The notes below the pieces were generated by a model. The model was not told where the DNA came from and did no database searches. It saw nothing but the letters and a program-made list of their open reading frames with translations. 64,000 nucleotides of DNA, from the NCBI RefSeq assembly GCF_034424545.1, contig NZ_CP139970.1, forward strand, positions 2,356,001 through 2,420,000. The letters run 5' to 3'. Shown one piece after another: positions 1 to 8,223 of the stretch (positions are counted from its first letter, which is position 1; each line of letters begins with the position of its first letter). This DNA is from Trinickia caryophylli (GTDB lineage Bacteria; Pseudomonadota; Gammaproteobacteria; Burkholderiales; Burkholderiaceae). Position numbers and translations under genes: made by a program.

Positions 1-1
1 C

Positions 2-394
2 GCGCTCGCCAACTTTGCGATGTTCTTCGGCGGGCGCGACGAGGAAGGGCGGCCGACAAACCCGATCGCGGGCATCGCCGTGGCGCTGCTTGCACCGATC
101 GCGGCCGCGATGATCCAGATGGCGATCTCGCGGGCGCGCGAGTTCGAGGCCGACCGCGGCGGGGCGCGGATTTCGGGCGATCCGCAGGCGCTTGCCTCGG
201 CGCTCGACAAGATCCATCGCTATGCATCCGGGATCCCGTTCGCCACGGCGGAAGCGCATCCGACCACGGCGCAGATGATGATTCTGAATCCGCTCTCCGG
301 CGGCACGATTGCCAATCTGTTCTCGACGCACCCCGCGACCGAGGAGCGGATCGCACGCCTCATGGACATGGCGCGTACCGGTCGTTTCGACTGA
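2..394 (+). CDS. htpX: Protease HtpX homologue, C-terminal part (5' end outside window)
   Basis: This is the C-terminal ~130 residues of a membrane-bound M48 zinc metalloprotease that acts in membrane-protein quality control. The reading frame is open to the left edge, so the start and the HEXXH helix lie outside. Visible are a hydrophobic segment ([20 protein letters not shown]) followed by [12 protein letters not shown], the conserved block that carries the third zinc-ligand Glu and the downstream Asp of HtpX. The C-terminal [13 protein letters not shown] is also typical of the family. A strong terminator follows 30 nt after the stop. In Burkholderiaceae htpX commonly precedes rsmB, as here. 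Confidence 0.93.
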   Translation, partial: ALANFAMFFGGRDEEGRPTNPIAGIAVALLAPIAAAMIQMAISRAREFEADRGGARISGDPQALASALDKIHRYASGIPFATAEAHPTTAQMMILNPLSGGTIANLFSTHPATEERIARLMDMARTGRFD

Positions 395-426
395 CGGGCC
401 GCGCCTCGCGCGCGAAGCCGTGAGCG

Positions 427-451
427 AGGCGGGCGAAAGCCCGCCTTTTTT
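427..451 (+). terminator. Rho-independent terminator after htpX
   Basis: A perfect 8-bp stem (AGGCGGGC / GCCCGCCT) with a GAAA tetraloop is followed at once by six T. It closes the htpX transcript before rsmB. Confidence 0.9.
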
Positions 452-565
452 CTTTGCGCCGCCGCGCCCGCGCATTGCCCGCCGAGCGGGCGGTGCGCGC
501 GCCGCGCTACAATGCTGCGTTCGTCTTGAAGCGCGCCGCAGGGCGCGCCCGGTGGTTTCCTTCCC

Positions 566-2026
566 ATGACTCGTTCTTCTGTTGCGCGCCGCCATTCGGC
601 GAAGCCTGCGTCTGCGCGCGAGGTTCCGCGCGAATTCCCGCGCGAATTCCATTTCGCGGCGTTGCGGCTTGCGCCCGACTCGCTCGGCTTCGCACTCGAC
701 GTTGCAGCCCACGCGGTGGCCGCCGTGCGGGCCGGTACCGCGTTGCCGGCGGCGCTCGCGGCCCTCCGTGCGGCGTTGCCGCCCGAGCGGGCGGCGCTCG
801 CCCGCGGTGCGGTGCAGGACATCGCCTATCGCGCGCTGCGCCGGCTCGGCACCGCCGAGTGGCTCGTTGCGCGGCTCGTGCGCAAGGCGCCCGCCCCGCA
901 TGTGGCAACGCTGCTCGCGTGCGCCTTCGCCCTCTTGGTCGACGACCCCGAGCGTGCCGCATATGCACCTCATACGGTAGTGGATCAGGCCGTCGAGGCA
1001 ATCGGCGCCCGGCGCGAATGTGCGTTCGCGCGCGGCCTCGTCAACGCCGTCTTGCGCAACTTTCTGCGCGAGCGCGATGCGCTGCTGAGCGAGGCCAAGG
1101 CCGATCCCGTCGCGCGCTGGAACTATCCGCGCTGGTGGATCGACGCAGTGGCACGCGCGTGGCCCGAGCGCTGGGAGGCTGTCCTCGCCGCCGGCAATGT
1201 GCCCGGCCCGCTGACGCTGCGGGTGAACGCGCGGCGCACGAGCGTGAATGACTATCTCGCCACGCTCGGCGCAGCCGGGATCGATGCCGCGCAGATCGGC
1301 ACGTATGCGGTGCGGCTTGCTTCGCCGCTGCCCGTCGACCGTATTCCGGGCTTCGCGCAGGGCGTGGTCTCCGTGCAGGATGCGGGCGCGCAGCTCGCGG
1401 CGCAGTGGCTCGGCGCACGCGATGGCATGCGCGTGCTGGACGCGTGCGCGGCGCCCGGCGGCAAGACGGGCCACGTGCTCGAGCTGGCGGACGTCGAACT
1501 CGTCGCGCTCGAAAGCGACAGCGCGCGCGCGGCCCGTATCGACGAGAATCTCACTCGCCTGGGGCGGCGGGCGGCAGTTCGCATCGGCGACGCCGGGACG
1601 CCCGAGGGCTGGCACGACGGCAAGGCGTTCGATCGCGTGCTGGCCGACGTCCCCTGCTCGGCCTCAGGCATCGTGCGGCGCCATCCGGACATTCGATGGC
1701 TGCGGCGAGCGAGCGACATCGCCGCGCTCGCGGCCGAGCAGCAGCGGATCGTCGATGCATTGTGGCCACTCGTCGCACCGGGCGGCGAACTGCTCTACGT
1801 GACCTGTTCGATCTTTCCCGAGGAGGGCGAAGCACAGGCGGCGCGGTTTGAACGCGTGCATGAAGATGCGGTACGATTGGACGCCCCCGGGCAACTGTTG
1901 CCGGAATCCGCCGGCAGCGTCAGCGTGCCTGCGGCTTTGGCATCGTCCGGAATGCGCGCCGATGGGCGCACCGGGTCAAACATCGACCACGACGGTTTTT
2001 ACTACGCGCGCTTTCAGAGACGGTGA
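566..2026 (+). CDS. rsmB: 16S rRNA (cytosine-967-C5)-methyltransferase RsmB
   Basis: SAM-dependent enzyme that makes m5C967 in 16S rRNA. The 486 residues begin with a basic extension, then a NusB-like RNA-binding domain (about residues 30-170), then the Rossmann methyltransferase domain. Motif I is DACAAPGGKTG. The two catalytic cysteine motifs are DVPCSASGIVRRHPD (Cys in PC) and YVTCSIFPEEGE (TC). The length is a little above the E. coli enzyme because of the Arg/Ala-rich N-terminus, so a start further downstream is possible. The stop overlaps the GTG start of the next gene (GTGA), which points to translational coupling. Confidence 0.95.
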   Translation: MTRSSVARRHSAKPASAREVPREFPREFHFAALRLAPDSLGFALDVAAHAVAAVRAGTALPAALAALRAALPPERAALARGAVQDIAYRALRRLGTAEWLVARLVRKAPAPHVATLLACAFALLVDDPERAAYAPHTVVDQAVEAIGARRECAFARGLVNAVLRNFLRERDALLSEAKADPVARWNYPRWWIDAVARAWPERWEAVLAAGNVPGPLTLRVNARRTSVNDYLATLGAAGIDAAQIGTYAVRLASPLPVDRIPGFAQGVVSVQDAGAQLAAQWLGARDGMRVLDACAAPGGKTGHVLELADVELVALESDSARAARIDENLTRLGRRAAVRIGDAGTPEGWHDGKAFDRVLADVPCSASGIVRRHPDIRWLRRASDIAALAAEQQRIVDALWPLVAPGGELLYVTCSIFPEEGEAQAARFERVHEDAVRLDAPGQLLPESAGSVSVPAALASSGMRADGRTGSNIDHDGFYYARFQRR

Positions 2027-2616
2027 CGATCAGCCAACGTTTTTCCCCGCTTCGGCTCGCGGCCCTGATCTGGATCGGGCTGGCCTTTTGCCTCGCCGCA
2101 GCGGGGCCGGCACGCGCCGACTCGATCGCTGTGCAGCGCGCCTCGCTGCAGGCCGACAACAGCGGCTGGAGCCTTGACGCGCGCTTCGATTTCGAGCTGA
2201 ACAGCAGCCTCGAGGATGCCGTGAACAAGGGCATTCCGCTTTACTTCACGACCGAGTTCGAACTCACGCGCCCGCGCTGGTACTGGTTCGACGCACAGCC
2301 GGTCTCGATCGCGCAGACGCTGCGCCTGTCTTTTCAGCCGCTCATGCGCGAATATCGCGTCTCCAGTGGCGGCCTGCAGTTCGGGTTCGCCTCGCTGGCG
2401 GACGCTCTCGCCGTCATCAAGCATATTACGTCCTGGCACGTGATCGACCGCAATCAGGTGCAGCCGGGCGAAAGCTATACCGCATCGGTCCGCATGCAGC
2501 TCGACACGGCGCTCATGCCCAAGCCGTTCCAGGTGGACGCGGTCAACAACCGCGACTGGGCGCTCGCTTCCGACTGGAAGCGTTTTACTTTCACGGTGAC
2601 CGAACATGCTAAGTAG
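2023..2616 (+). CDS. DUF4390 domain exported protein
   Basis: A 197-residue protein of unknown function that in beta-proteobacteria lies between rsmB and the ntrY-like kinase. The GTG start overlaps the rsmB stop. The N-terminus has a basic stretch, a hydrophobic core (LAALIWIGLAFCLAAAGPARA) and an AxA-type cleavage site, so it is probably periplasmic. The rest is predicted soluble and mostly beta, with conserved tryptophan and tyrosine around RPRWYWFD. The end overlaps the kinase start by 11 nt. Its place in the operon suggests a role linked to the two-component system, but this is inference. Confidence 0.85.
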   Translation: MTISQRFSPLRLAALIWIGLAFCLAAAGPARADSIAVQRASLQADNSGWSLDARFDFELNSSLEDAVNKGIPLYFTTEFELTRPRWYWFDAQPVSIAQTLRLSFQPLMREYRVSSGGLQFGFASLADALAVIKHITSWHVIDRNQVQPGESYTASVRMQLDTALMPKPFQVDAVNNRDWALASDWKRFTFTVTEHAK

Positions 2617-5017
2617 CGTGCGCCGCGTCGCAAACGTGAAGAGCCTCGTGCTGCGAGTGCTCGTCTCGACGGTCGCCATCACCGCGTTGTTGCTGCTCGT
2701 GCTGCTTGCGGCCGCAAGCGCCAACACCGAGTTCTTCGATCGCTACTACTCGTGGCTCTATGCGGCCAATATCGCCGTCGCGCTCGTGTTCCTGCTGCTC
2801 GTCGCGATGCTCGTGGCGATGATTGTCGTGCGCCTGCGCAAAGGCAAGTTCGGCACGCGGCTGCTCGCCAAACTCGCCGTGTTTTTTGCGCTCGTGGGCG
2901 TCTTGCCGGGCGCGATCATCTACGTCGTCTCGTATCAGTTCGTCTCGCGCAGCATCGAGTCGTGGTTCGACGTCAACATCGAAACCGCGTTGACGTCGGG
3001 GCTCAACCTGGGCCGGGGCATGCTCGACGCGTCGCTGTCCGATCTGCAGACGAAGGCCCGCCTGATGTCGGAGCAGCTTGCGAGCACGAATCCCGCAAAC
3101 ACGACGATCACGCTGCTGCGCCTGCGCGATCAGTTCGGCGTGCAAGAGGCGATGCTCGTCGAATCTACGCGTGGCGTCGGCGCGGCGCCCGATCTGCACG
3201 TCGTGGCGCAGGCGTCGAGCAACATCTCCTCGCTCGTACCCGAGGACATGCCGCGCCCGCTCATGATCGAGCAGGCGCGCGGGCGCGGCTTCGCGGCGCT
3301 GGAAGGCGAAGTCGACGGCGAGTCCGGCGTCGCGGGCAGCAAGGGCGCGCTGCGCATGCGCGTGGTCGAGCGCATACCCGATGTCAACACCTCCTTGCTG
3401 CAGCCGACCGAACGGTTCCTGCAGCTCGTGCAACCTGTGTCCTCCACGCTGGCGCGCAACGCCGATGCGGTACAGCGCGCGTATCGCGAGTACCAGGAGA
3501 AGTCGCTCGGGCGCACGGGGCTGCGCAAGATGTATATCGGCACGCTGACGCTCGCGCTTTTTCTCGCGACCTTCATCGCGATGATGCTCGCGCTCGCACT
3601 CGGCAATCAGCTCGCCCGGCCGCTCTTTCTGCTCGCGCAGGGCACGAAGGAGGTGGCCGAGGGCGACTACACGCCGAAACGCGAGATCAAGACGCGCGAC
3701 GAACTCGGCTTTCTCACCCAGTCGTTCAATGCCATGACGCGGCAGCTCTCGGAGGCCCGCGCGGCGGTCGAGCGCAACCGCGTGGCGCTCGAGCATTCGA
3801 AGGCCTACCTCGAGAGCATCCTGGCCAATCTGACGGCCGGCGTGTTCGTGCTCGACAGGCAGTTTCGCCTGACGACGGCCAATCGCGGTGCGGAGCGCAT
3901 CTTCCGCCAGCCGTTCCAGCCGATGGTCGGCGAGGTGCTCGAGCACGTGGGCGTGGTGGCCGAGTTCGCAGCGATGGTCCGCAAGGCGTTCGCGGACCGG
4001 GAGGCCGCGAATTCGGGCGGGCCCGACGACGGTCACTGGCAGCAGCAGTTCGCGGTTTCGGTTCCGGGCGAGACCGACCCGATCACGCTGCTCGTGCGCG
4101 GCTCGCGCTTGATGTCGGCGGAGCAGGCGGACGGGTCCGCCGAGGCGCGCACGGCGGGCTACGTTGTCGTCTTCGACGACATCTCCGACGTCATATCGGC
4201 ACAGCGCTCGGCGGCCTGGGGCGAGGTGGCGCGGCGGCTCGCGCACGAGATCAAGAACCCGCTCACGCCGATTCAGCTCTCGGCCGAGCGCTTGCAGATG
4301 AAGCTTGCCGACAAGCTGTCGCCTCCCGACGCCGACGTGCTCAAGCGCGGCGCGACGACGATCGTCAACCAGGTGGCGGCAATGAAGCGGATGGTCGACG
4401 ACTTCCGCGAATACGCGCGCACGCCGCCCGCGGTGCTGGCGAACCTGCAGCTCAACGATCTCGTGGCGGAAGTGCTGGCACTTTACGGGATCGAGGAGGG
4501 CAAGAGCCCGATCGTCGTGGAGCTGCACGAGCTGCCGGTGATCAAGGGCGATGCGACGCAGTTGCGGCAGGTCATACACAACCTGCTGCAAAACGCGCAG
4601 GATGCGGTGGCCGACGTCGCAAATCCGCGTGTCGTGCTCGAAACCAAGACAGTAGAATATGGCGATCCCGACGCTCACGGCAAAGTGCGCGTTGCGGTTC
4701 GCCTGACCGTGTCGGACAACGGACCGGGCTTCCCCGCGCGCATCCTGACGCGTGCGTTCGAACCTTACGTGACGACGAAGGCCAAAGGGACGGGGCTCGG
4801 GCTCGCCACGGTCAAGAAGATCGTAGACGAGCACGGGGCACGCATCGATATTCGTAACCGCGTCAAGACGGGCGAAGCGATCGAAGGTGCGCAGATCTCG
4901 ATTTTGTTCCTGCAAATGGCAGACGACAGCGCGCCGCTCGCGGCGGGGCACGCGGCAACGCGCGGGGGCGCCTCGCCGGGAACCACAAAAGCAATAGCGC
5001 AGATAAGGGCAGCATAA
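2606..5017 (+). CDS. ntrY: NtrY-type membrane sensor histidine kinase
   Basis: An 803-residue kinase of the NtrY family (nitrogen or redox-related sensing in other proteobacteria). Order of parts: transmembrane helices at about residues 12-35, 50-75 and 90-112; a periplasmic region to about 305; another transmembrane helix (LTLALFLATFIAMMLALAL); a HAMP domain; a PAS domain from about 395; then HisKA with the phospho-acceptor His in RRLAHEIKNPLTPIQLSAERL. The HATPase domain shows NLLQNAQDAV (N box), DNGPGFP (G1) and GTGLGLATVKKI (G2). The stop is directly followed by the ATG of the response regulator, a tight operon. Confidence 0.93.
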   Translation: MLSSVRRVANVKSLVLRVLVSTVAITALLLLVLLAAASANTEFFDRYYSWLYAANIAVALVFLLLVAMLVAMIVVRLRKGKFGTRLLAKLAVFFALVGVLPGAIIYVVSYQFVSRSIESWFDVNIETALTSGLNLGRGMLDASLSDLQTKARLMSEQLASTNPANTTITLLRLRDQFGVQEAMLVESTRGVGAAPDLHVVAQASSNISSLVPEDMPRPLMIEQARGRGFAALEGEVDGESGVAGSKGALRMRVVERIPDVNTSLLQPTERFLQLVQPVSSTLARNADAVQRAYREYQEKSLGRTGLRKMYIGTLTLALFLATFIAMMLALALGNQLARPLFLLAQGTKEVAEGDYTPKREIKTRDELGFLTQSFNAMTRQLSEARAAVERNRVALEHSKAYLESILANLTAGVFVLDRQFRLTTANRGAERIFRQPFQPMVGEVLEHVGVVAEFAAMVRKAFADREAANSGGPDDGHWQQQFAVSVPGETDPITLLVRGSRLMSAEQADGSAEARTAGYVVVFDDISDVISAQRSAAWGEVARRLAHEIKNPLTPIQLSAERLQMKLADKLSPPDADVLKRGATTIVNQVAAMKRMVDDFREYARTPPAVLANLQLNDLVAEVLALYGIEEGKSPIVVELHELPVIKGDATQLRQVIHNLLQNAQDAVADVANPRVVLETKTVEYGDPDAHGKVRVAVRLTVSDNGPGFPARILTRAFEPYVTTKAKGTGLGLATVKKIVDEHGARIDIRNRVKTGEAIEGAQISILFLQMADDSAPLAAGHAATRGGASPGTTKAIAQIRAA

Positions 5018-5707
5018 ATGGCAACCATCCTGGTGGTAGACGACGAAATGGGTATTCGAGAGTTGCTCTCGGAGATCCTGAGCGACGAGGGACATGCCGT
5101 AGAAGCCGCGGAAAACGCGCAGCAGGCGCGCGATTTTCGCTTGCGTCAGGCGCCCGATCTGGTGCTGCTCGACATATGGATGCCCGATACCGACGGCGTA
5201 ACGCTGCTCAAGGAGTGGGCAGCCCAGGGGCTTCTGACGATGCCCGTCATCATGATGTCGGGCCATGCCACGATCGATACGGCCGTCGAGGCGACGAAGA
5301 TCGGCGCGCTGAATTTCCTCGAAAAGCCGATCGCGCTGCAAAAGCTCCTGAAGGCTGTGGAGCAGGGGCTGACGCGCGGGACCCCTTTGCCGCCGGTCGG
5401 CGGCACGGCCGGCAAGACCTCGCCTGCCGTGGGCATGGCGAGTGTCGCGGCGGCGGTGGCCGTGCCGATGCTCGCGGCGGAAAACGGCGCGGTCGGGCTC
5501 GCGACCGCGCAAACGGCCTCGATCTCGTTCGACATTCCATTGCGCGATGCGCGCGACGCGTTCGAGCGCGCGTACTTCGAGTATCACCTTGCACGCGAAA
5601 ACGGCAGCATGACGCGCGTAGCCGAAAAGACGGGGCTCGAACGCACGCACCTTTATCGCAAGCTCAAGCAGCTCGGCGTCGATCTGGGCAAAAACAAGGG
5701 CGAGTGA
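5018..5707 (+). CDS. NtrX-like response regulator lacking the sigma-54 AAA+ domain
   Basis: A 229-residue response regulator starting at the base after the ntrY stop. Residues 1-118 are a receiver domain: DDE acidic pocket, phospho-acceptor Asp in LVLLDIWMPDTDG, and the conserved Lys in NFLEKPI. Residues ~120-170 are an Ala/Gly/Val-rich linker. The C-terminus is a Fis-type helix-turn-helix (MTRVAEKTGLERTHLYRKLKQLG). Canonical NtrX has a ~230-residue AAA+ sigma-54-activating domain between these parts; none is present and the frame is intact. It probably works as a plain DNA-binding regulator, as noted for short NtrX-like proteins of beta-proteobacteria. Confidence 0.92.
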   Translation: MATILVVDDEMGIRELLSEILSDEGHAVEAAENAQQARDFRLRQAPDLVLLDIWMPDTDGVTLLKEWAAQGLLTMPVIMMSGHATIDTAVEATKIGALNFLEKPIALQKLLKAVEQGLTRGTPLPPVGGTAGKTSPAVGMASVAAAVAVPMLAAENGAVGLATAQTASISFDIPLRDARDAFERAYFEYHLARENGSMTRVAEKTGLERTHLYRKLKQLGVDLGKNKGE

Positions 5708-5787
5708 GCGGGGCCGCGGCGCGTCGGAGCGAATGAGCGAGCCGCGGCAGGCGGACATGCATGCCGCGCCCGGCGCGCACAAAGCAC

Positions 5788-5816
5788 TTGAGCATCGAAA
5801 AAGTCCTTGCTATACT
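5788..5816 (+). promoter_or_regulatory. Sigma-70 promoter of the tRNA-Phe gene
   Basis: -35 TTGAGC at 5788-5793, a 17-bp spacer, and -10 TATACT at 5811-5816. The -10 ends 13 nt before the mature tRNA 5' end, so the primary transcript has only a short leader. Confidence 0.85.
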
Positions 5817-5829
5817 CTCGCTTCTTCGT

Positions 5830-5905
5830 GGCCCGGTAGCTCAGTTGGTAGAGCAGCGGATTGAAAATCCGCGTGTCGGTGGTTCGATTCCGCCCCAGGC
5901 CACCA
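5830..5905 (+). tRNA. tRNA-Phe (anticodon GAA)
   Basis: A 76-nt cloverleaf with encoded CCA end. The anticodon GAA is at 5863-5865, in the loop TTGAAAA closed by the stem GCGGA/TCCGC. The D-loop (AGCTCAGTTGGTAGAGC) and T-arm (GGTTCGATTCC) are canonical. The acceptor stem GGCCCGG pairs with CCAGGCC with one C-A mismatch at pair 5-68. I recall the same mismatch from other beta-proteobacterial tRNA-Phe genes, so it is probably not a defect. Confidence 0.97.
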
Positions 5906-5914
5906 GCAGTATCC

Positions 5915-5947
5915 AACCCCAAGAATCGCAAGGTTCTTGGGGTTTTT
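5915..5947 (+). terminator. Rho-independent terminator after tRNA-Phe
   Basis: An 11-bp perfect stem (AACCCCAAGAA / TTCTTGGGGTT) with an 8-nt loop, ending in a run of five T. It lies 9 nt after the tRNA CCA end. Confidence 0.93.
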
Positions 5948-6021
5948 CTCATGGTTCCGAACCCGTTCGGCGCCGGCGGTTTCCCGTTGCCGCGGCGCCC
6001 GCCTGCCGCCGCTGGTCTTCG

Positions 6022-6066
6022 GTATAAGCGGCGCGTCGCCTCCGTTGGTGGGGCCGGAGCTTATAC
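6022..6066. promoter_or_regulatory. Inverted repeat upstream of queCED
   Basis: GTATAAGC at 6022-6029 is repeated in inverted orientation as GCTTATAC at 6059-6066, with 29 bp between. It lies ~100 bp before queC. Each arm contains a -10-like hexamer (TATAAG, TATACT). It could be an operator or a promoter element; no matching -35 is convincing. Confidence 0.4.
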
Positions 6067-6159
6067 TGCGGCTGCACCTCGCGGCGCCGCAAGCTGCGGG
6101 CGGACGCCGGCAGCGGCGCCGCGTTTCATCGTTCATCACCGCTTCACGGAGTCTTCACG

Positions 6160-6885
6160 GTGAGTCAAAGAGACGCTAAGAACGGCGCGCTCGTCCTGTT
6201 TTCGGGCGGCCAGGACTCGGCCACGTGCCTCGCATGGGCGCTCGAGCGCTACGATACCGTCGAGACGCTCGGCTTCGACTACGGCCAGCGTCATCGCGTC
6301 GAACTCGAATGCCGCGAGGGCGTGCGGACCCAGCTGGCGAGCGCCTTTCCTCGATGGGCCGGCCGGCTCGGCGACGATCACGTCGTCGATCTGTCGGTAC
6401 TCGGTGCCATCAGCGAAACGGCGATGACGCGCGAGATCGAGATCGAGACGGCGGCCGGCGGTTTGCCGAACACGTTCGTGCCGGGGCGCAATCTGATGTT
6501 CATGACGATTGCGGCAGCCATCGCCTATCGCCGCGGTTTGCGCGCGCTCGTGGGCGGCATGTGCGAAACCGATTTTTCGGGCTACCCCGATTGCCGCGAC
6601 GACACGATGAAGGCGCTGCAGGTCACGCTGAACCTCGGCATGGCGAGCCGTTTCGTTGTGGCTACGCCGCTGATGTGGCTCGATAAGGCCGACACCTGGC
6701 GGCTCGCCGAACAACTCGGCGGCGAGGCGCTGGTTGAGCTGATCCGGGTGGAGACGCACACCTGCTACGTGGGCGAGCGCTCCGAGTTGCACGAATGGGG
6801 CTTCGGCTGTGGCGAATGCCCGGCCTGCCGCTTGCGCAAGCGTGGATACGAAGCTTATCGCGCCGGCGGCAACGTGGCGGTTTGA
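6160..6885 (+). CDS. queC: 7-cyano-7-deazaguanine synthase QueC
   Basis: Converts 7-carboxy-7-deazaguanine to preQ0, using ATP and ammonia, in queuosine biosynthesis. The 241-residue protein begins with the PP-loop ATPase motif [18 protein letters not shown], continues with GFDYGQRH and [21 protein letters not shown], and ends with the zinc-binding cysteines [14 protein letters not shown]. The start is GTG at 6160; no better in-frame ATG precedes the PP-loop. It is the first gene of a queC-queE-queD operon. Confidence 0.96.
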   Translation: MSQRDAKNGALVLFSGGQDSATCLAWALERYDTVETLGFDYGQRHRVELECREGVRTQLASAFPRWAGRLGDDHVVDLSVLGAISETAMTREIEIETAAGGLPNTFVPGRNLMFMTIAAAIAYRRGLRALVGGMCETDFSGYPDCRDDTMKALQVTLNLGMASRFVVATPLMWLDKADTWRLAEQLGGEALVELIRVETHTCYVGERSELHEWGFGCGECPACRLRKRGYEAYRAGGNVAV

Positions 6886-6936
6886 GCGGGGCGCGCGGGC
6901 CGTTCCCCGCGCTGAAATAGACGGAACGATGTGGTT

Positions 6937-7569
6937 ATGACGTACGCGGTCAAGGAAATCTTCTACACGCTGCAGGGCGAAGGGGCCAATGCTGGCCGCC
7001 CGGCCGTGTTTTGCCGGTTCGCCGGCTGCAATCTCTGGTCTGGGCGCGAGGAGGACCGCGAGAGCGCCGTCTGCCGTTTCTGCGATACCGATTTCGTCGG
7101 CACGAATGGCGAAAACGGCGGAAAATATCGAGATGCCGGCGCGCTCGTCGAAAAGATCGCGTCGCTGTGGCCGGCTGGCGAGCGGCATCGCTTCGTGGTC
7201 TGCACGGGCGGCGAGCCGATGCTGCAAATGGACGAGCCGCTCGTCCGCGCGCTGCACGAGGCCGGCTTCGAGGTGGCGATCGAAACGAACGGTTCGCTGC
7301 CCGTGCTCGAATCGATCGACTGGGTGTGCGTGAGCCCGAAGGCCGATGCGCCGCTCGTCGTGACGAAGGGCAACGAGCTGAAGGTCGTCGTTCCACAGGA
7401 GAACCAGCGGCTGGCCGAGTATGCGGCGCTCGATTTCGAGTATTTCCTGGTCCAGCCGATGGACGGCCCCGCGCGCGAGCTCAACACGCGTCTTGCAATC
7501 GATTGGTGCAAGCGCCATCCGAAGTGGCGGCTGTCGATGCAGACCCACAAGTATCTGAATATTCCTTGA
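6937..7569 (+). CDS. queE: 7-carboxy-7-deazaguanine synthase QueE (radical SAM)
   Basis: Radical SAM enzyme that turns 6-carboxytetrahydropterin into 7-carboxy-7-deazaguanine. It begins TYAVKEIFYTLQGEGANAGRPAVF, the usual QueE start. The iron-sulfur cluster cysteines are in CNLWSGREEDRESAVCRFC, i.e. CX14CX2C instead of the radical-SAM CX3CX2C. This extended loop is known from the Burkholderia multivorans enzyme. Also visible are TGGEPMLQ (SAM binding) and ETNGS. ATG 6937 is preferred over GTG 6931 because GGAACG is better spaced from it; the two differ by two residues. Confidence 0.95.
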   Translation: MTYAVKEIFYTLQGEGANAGRPAVFCRFAGCNLWSGREEDRESAVCRFCDTDFVGTNGENGGKYRDAGALVEKIASLWPAGERHRFVVCTGGEPMLQMDEPLVRALHEAGFEVAIETNGSLPVLESIDWVCVSPKADAPLVVTKGNELKVVVPQENQRLAEYAALDFEYFLVQPMDGPARELNTRLAIDWCKRHPKWRLSMQTHKYLNIP

Positions 7570-7577
7570 TTCCTGCC

Positions 7578-8027
7578 GTGCTGACGATTACCCGAAAACT
7601 CGAATTCGACGCGGGCCACCGCATTCCCGATCACCGCAGCCAGTGCCGTAATCTGCATGGGCACCGCTACGTGCTCGAAATCACGCTGCAGGGCGACGTC
7701 GTGGAAACGGAAGGCGCACCCGATCGTGGCATGGTCATGGATTTCGCCGATGTGAAGTCGCTCGCGATGGAGCATCTCGTGAGCCGTTGGGATCACGCGT
7801 TTCTCGTCTACAGCGGCGATACCCAGGTGCGTGGTTTTCTCGAGTCGATGCCGGACCACAAGACGGTCGTGCTCGATCGCGTGCCCACCGTCGAAAATCT
7901 CGCGGCTATAGCATTCGAGACGCTTGCCGAGGTGTACGACGCTCACTACGGCGTCAACCTGCGCCTCGAGCGCGTGAGGCTCTACGAAACGCCGAACTGC
8001 TGGGCCGACTTCGTCCGGGCCGCCTGA
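7578..8027 (+). CDS. queD: 6-carboxy-5,6,7,8-tetrahydropterin synthase QueD
   Basis: First dedicated enzyme of the queuosine pathway, acting on 7,8-dihydroneopterin triphosphate. The 149-residue protein of the PTPS/QueD fold has the zinc histidines in FDAGHRI and NLHGHRY, a conserved downstream WDHAFL, and the ending VRLYETPNCWADF. The catalytic Cys in SQCRNLHGH is present. It starts with GTG 8 nt after queE. The open frame extends much further upstream inside queE, but only this start gives a normal QueD N-terminus. Confidence 0.94.
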   Translation: MLTITRKLEFDAGHRIPDHRSQCRNLHGHRYVLEITLQGDVVETEGAPDRGMVMDFADVKSLAMEHLVSRWDHAFLVYSGDTQVRGFLESMPDHKTVVLDRVPTVENLAAIAFETLAEVYDAHYGVNLRLERVRLYETPNCWADFVRAA

Positions 8028-8223
8028 CGGCCGTTCGTTGGTACCGTTGCGCCGCCGCGCGGCAGCGCACCCCTCCCGCGTTGTCACGGTATGATCGTGG
8101 CATGCTGTCGCGCCCCGCGAGCGAGCAGGCGCGCAGCTTCTCTTGTCGAGCGGGCCCCCGGCGCCGTGCCGAGTTCAGGTCCGCGCGATCGCCAGGTGCG
8201 ACGGTCCGTACGAGGAGAAGGCG

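Noticed and set aside
2609..5782. Very long open frame antisense to ntrY and the response regulator
   Set aside because: Its protein is Arg/His/Leu-rich low-complexity text typical of the opposite strand of GC-rich coding DNA. The + strand carries clear kinase and receiver motifs.
5830..5905. tRNA-Phe as defective because of the C-A mismatch in the acceptor stem
   Set aside because: The rest of the cloverleaf is perfect, promoter and terminator are strong, and the mismatch appears to be usual in related genomes.
5948..6159. preQ1 riboswitch before queC
   Set aside because: No preQ1-I or preQ1-II core sequence is recognisable; only an inverted repeat is present.
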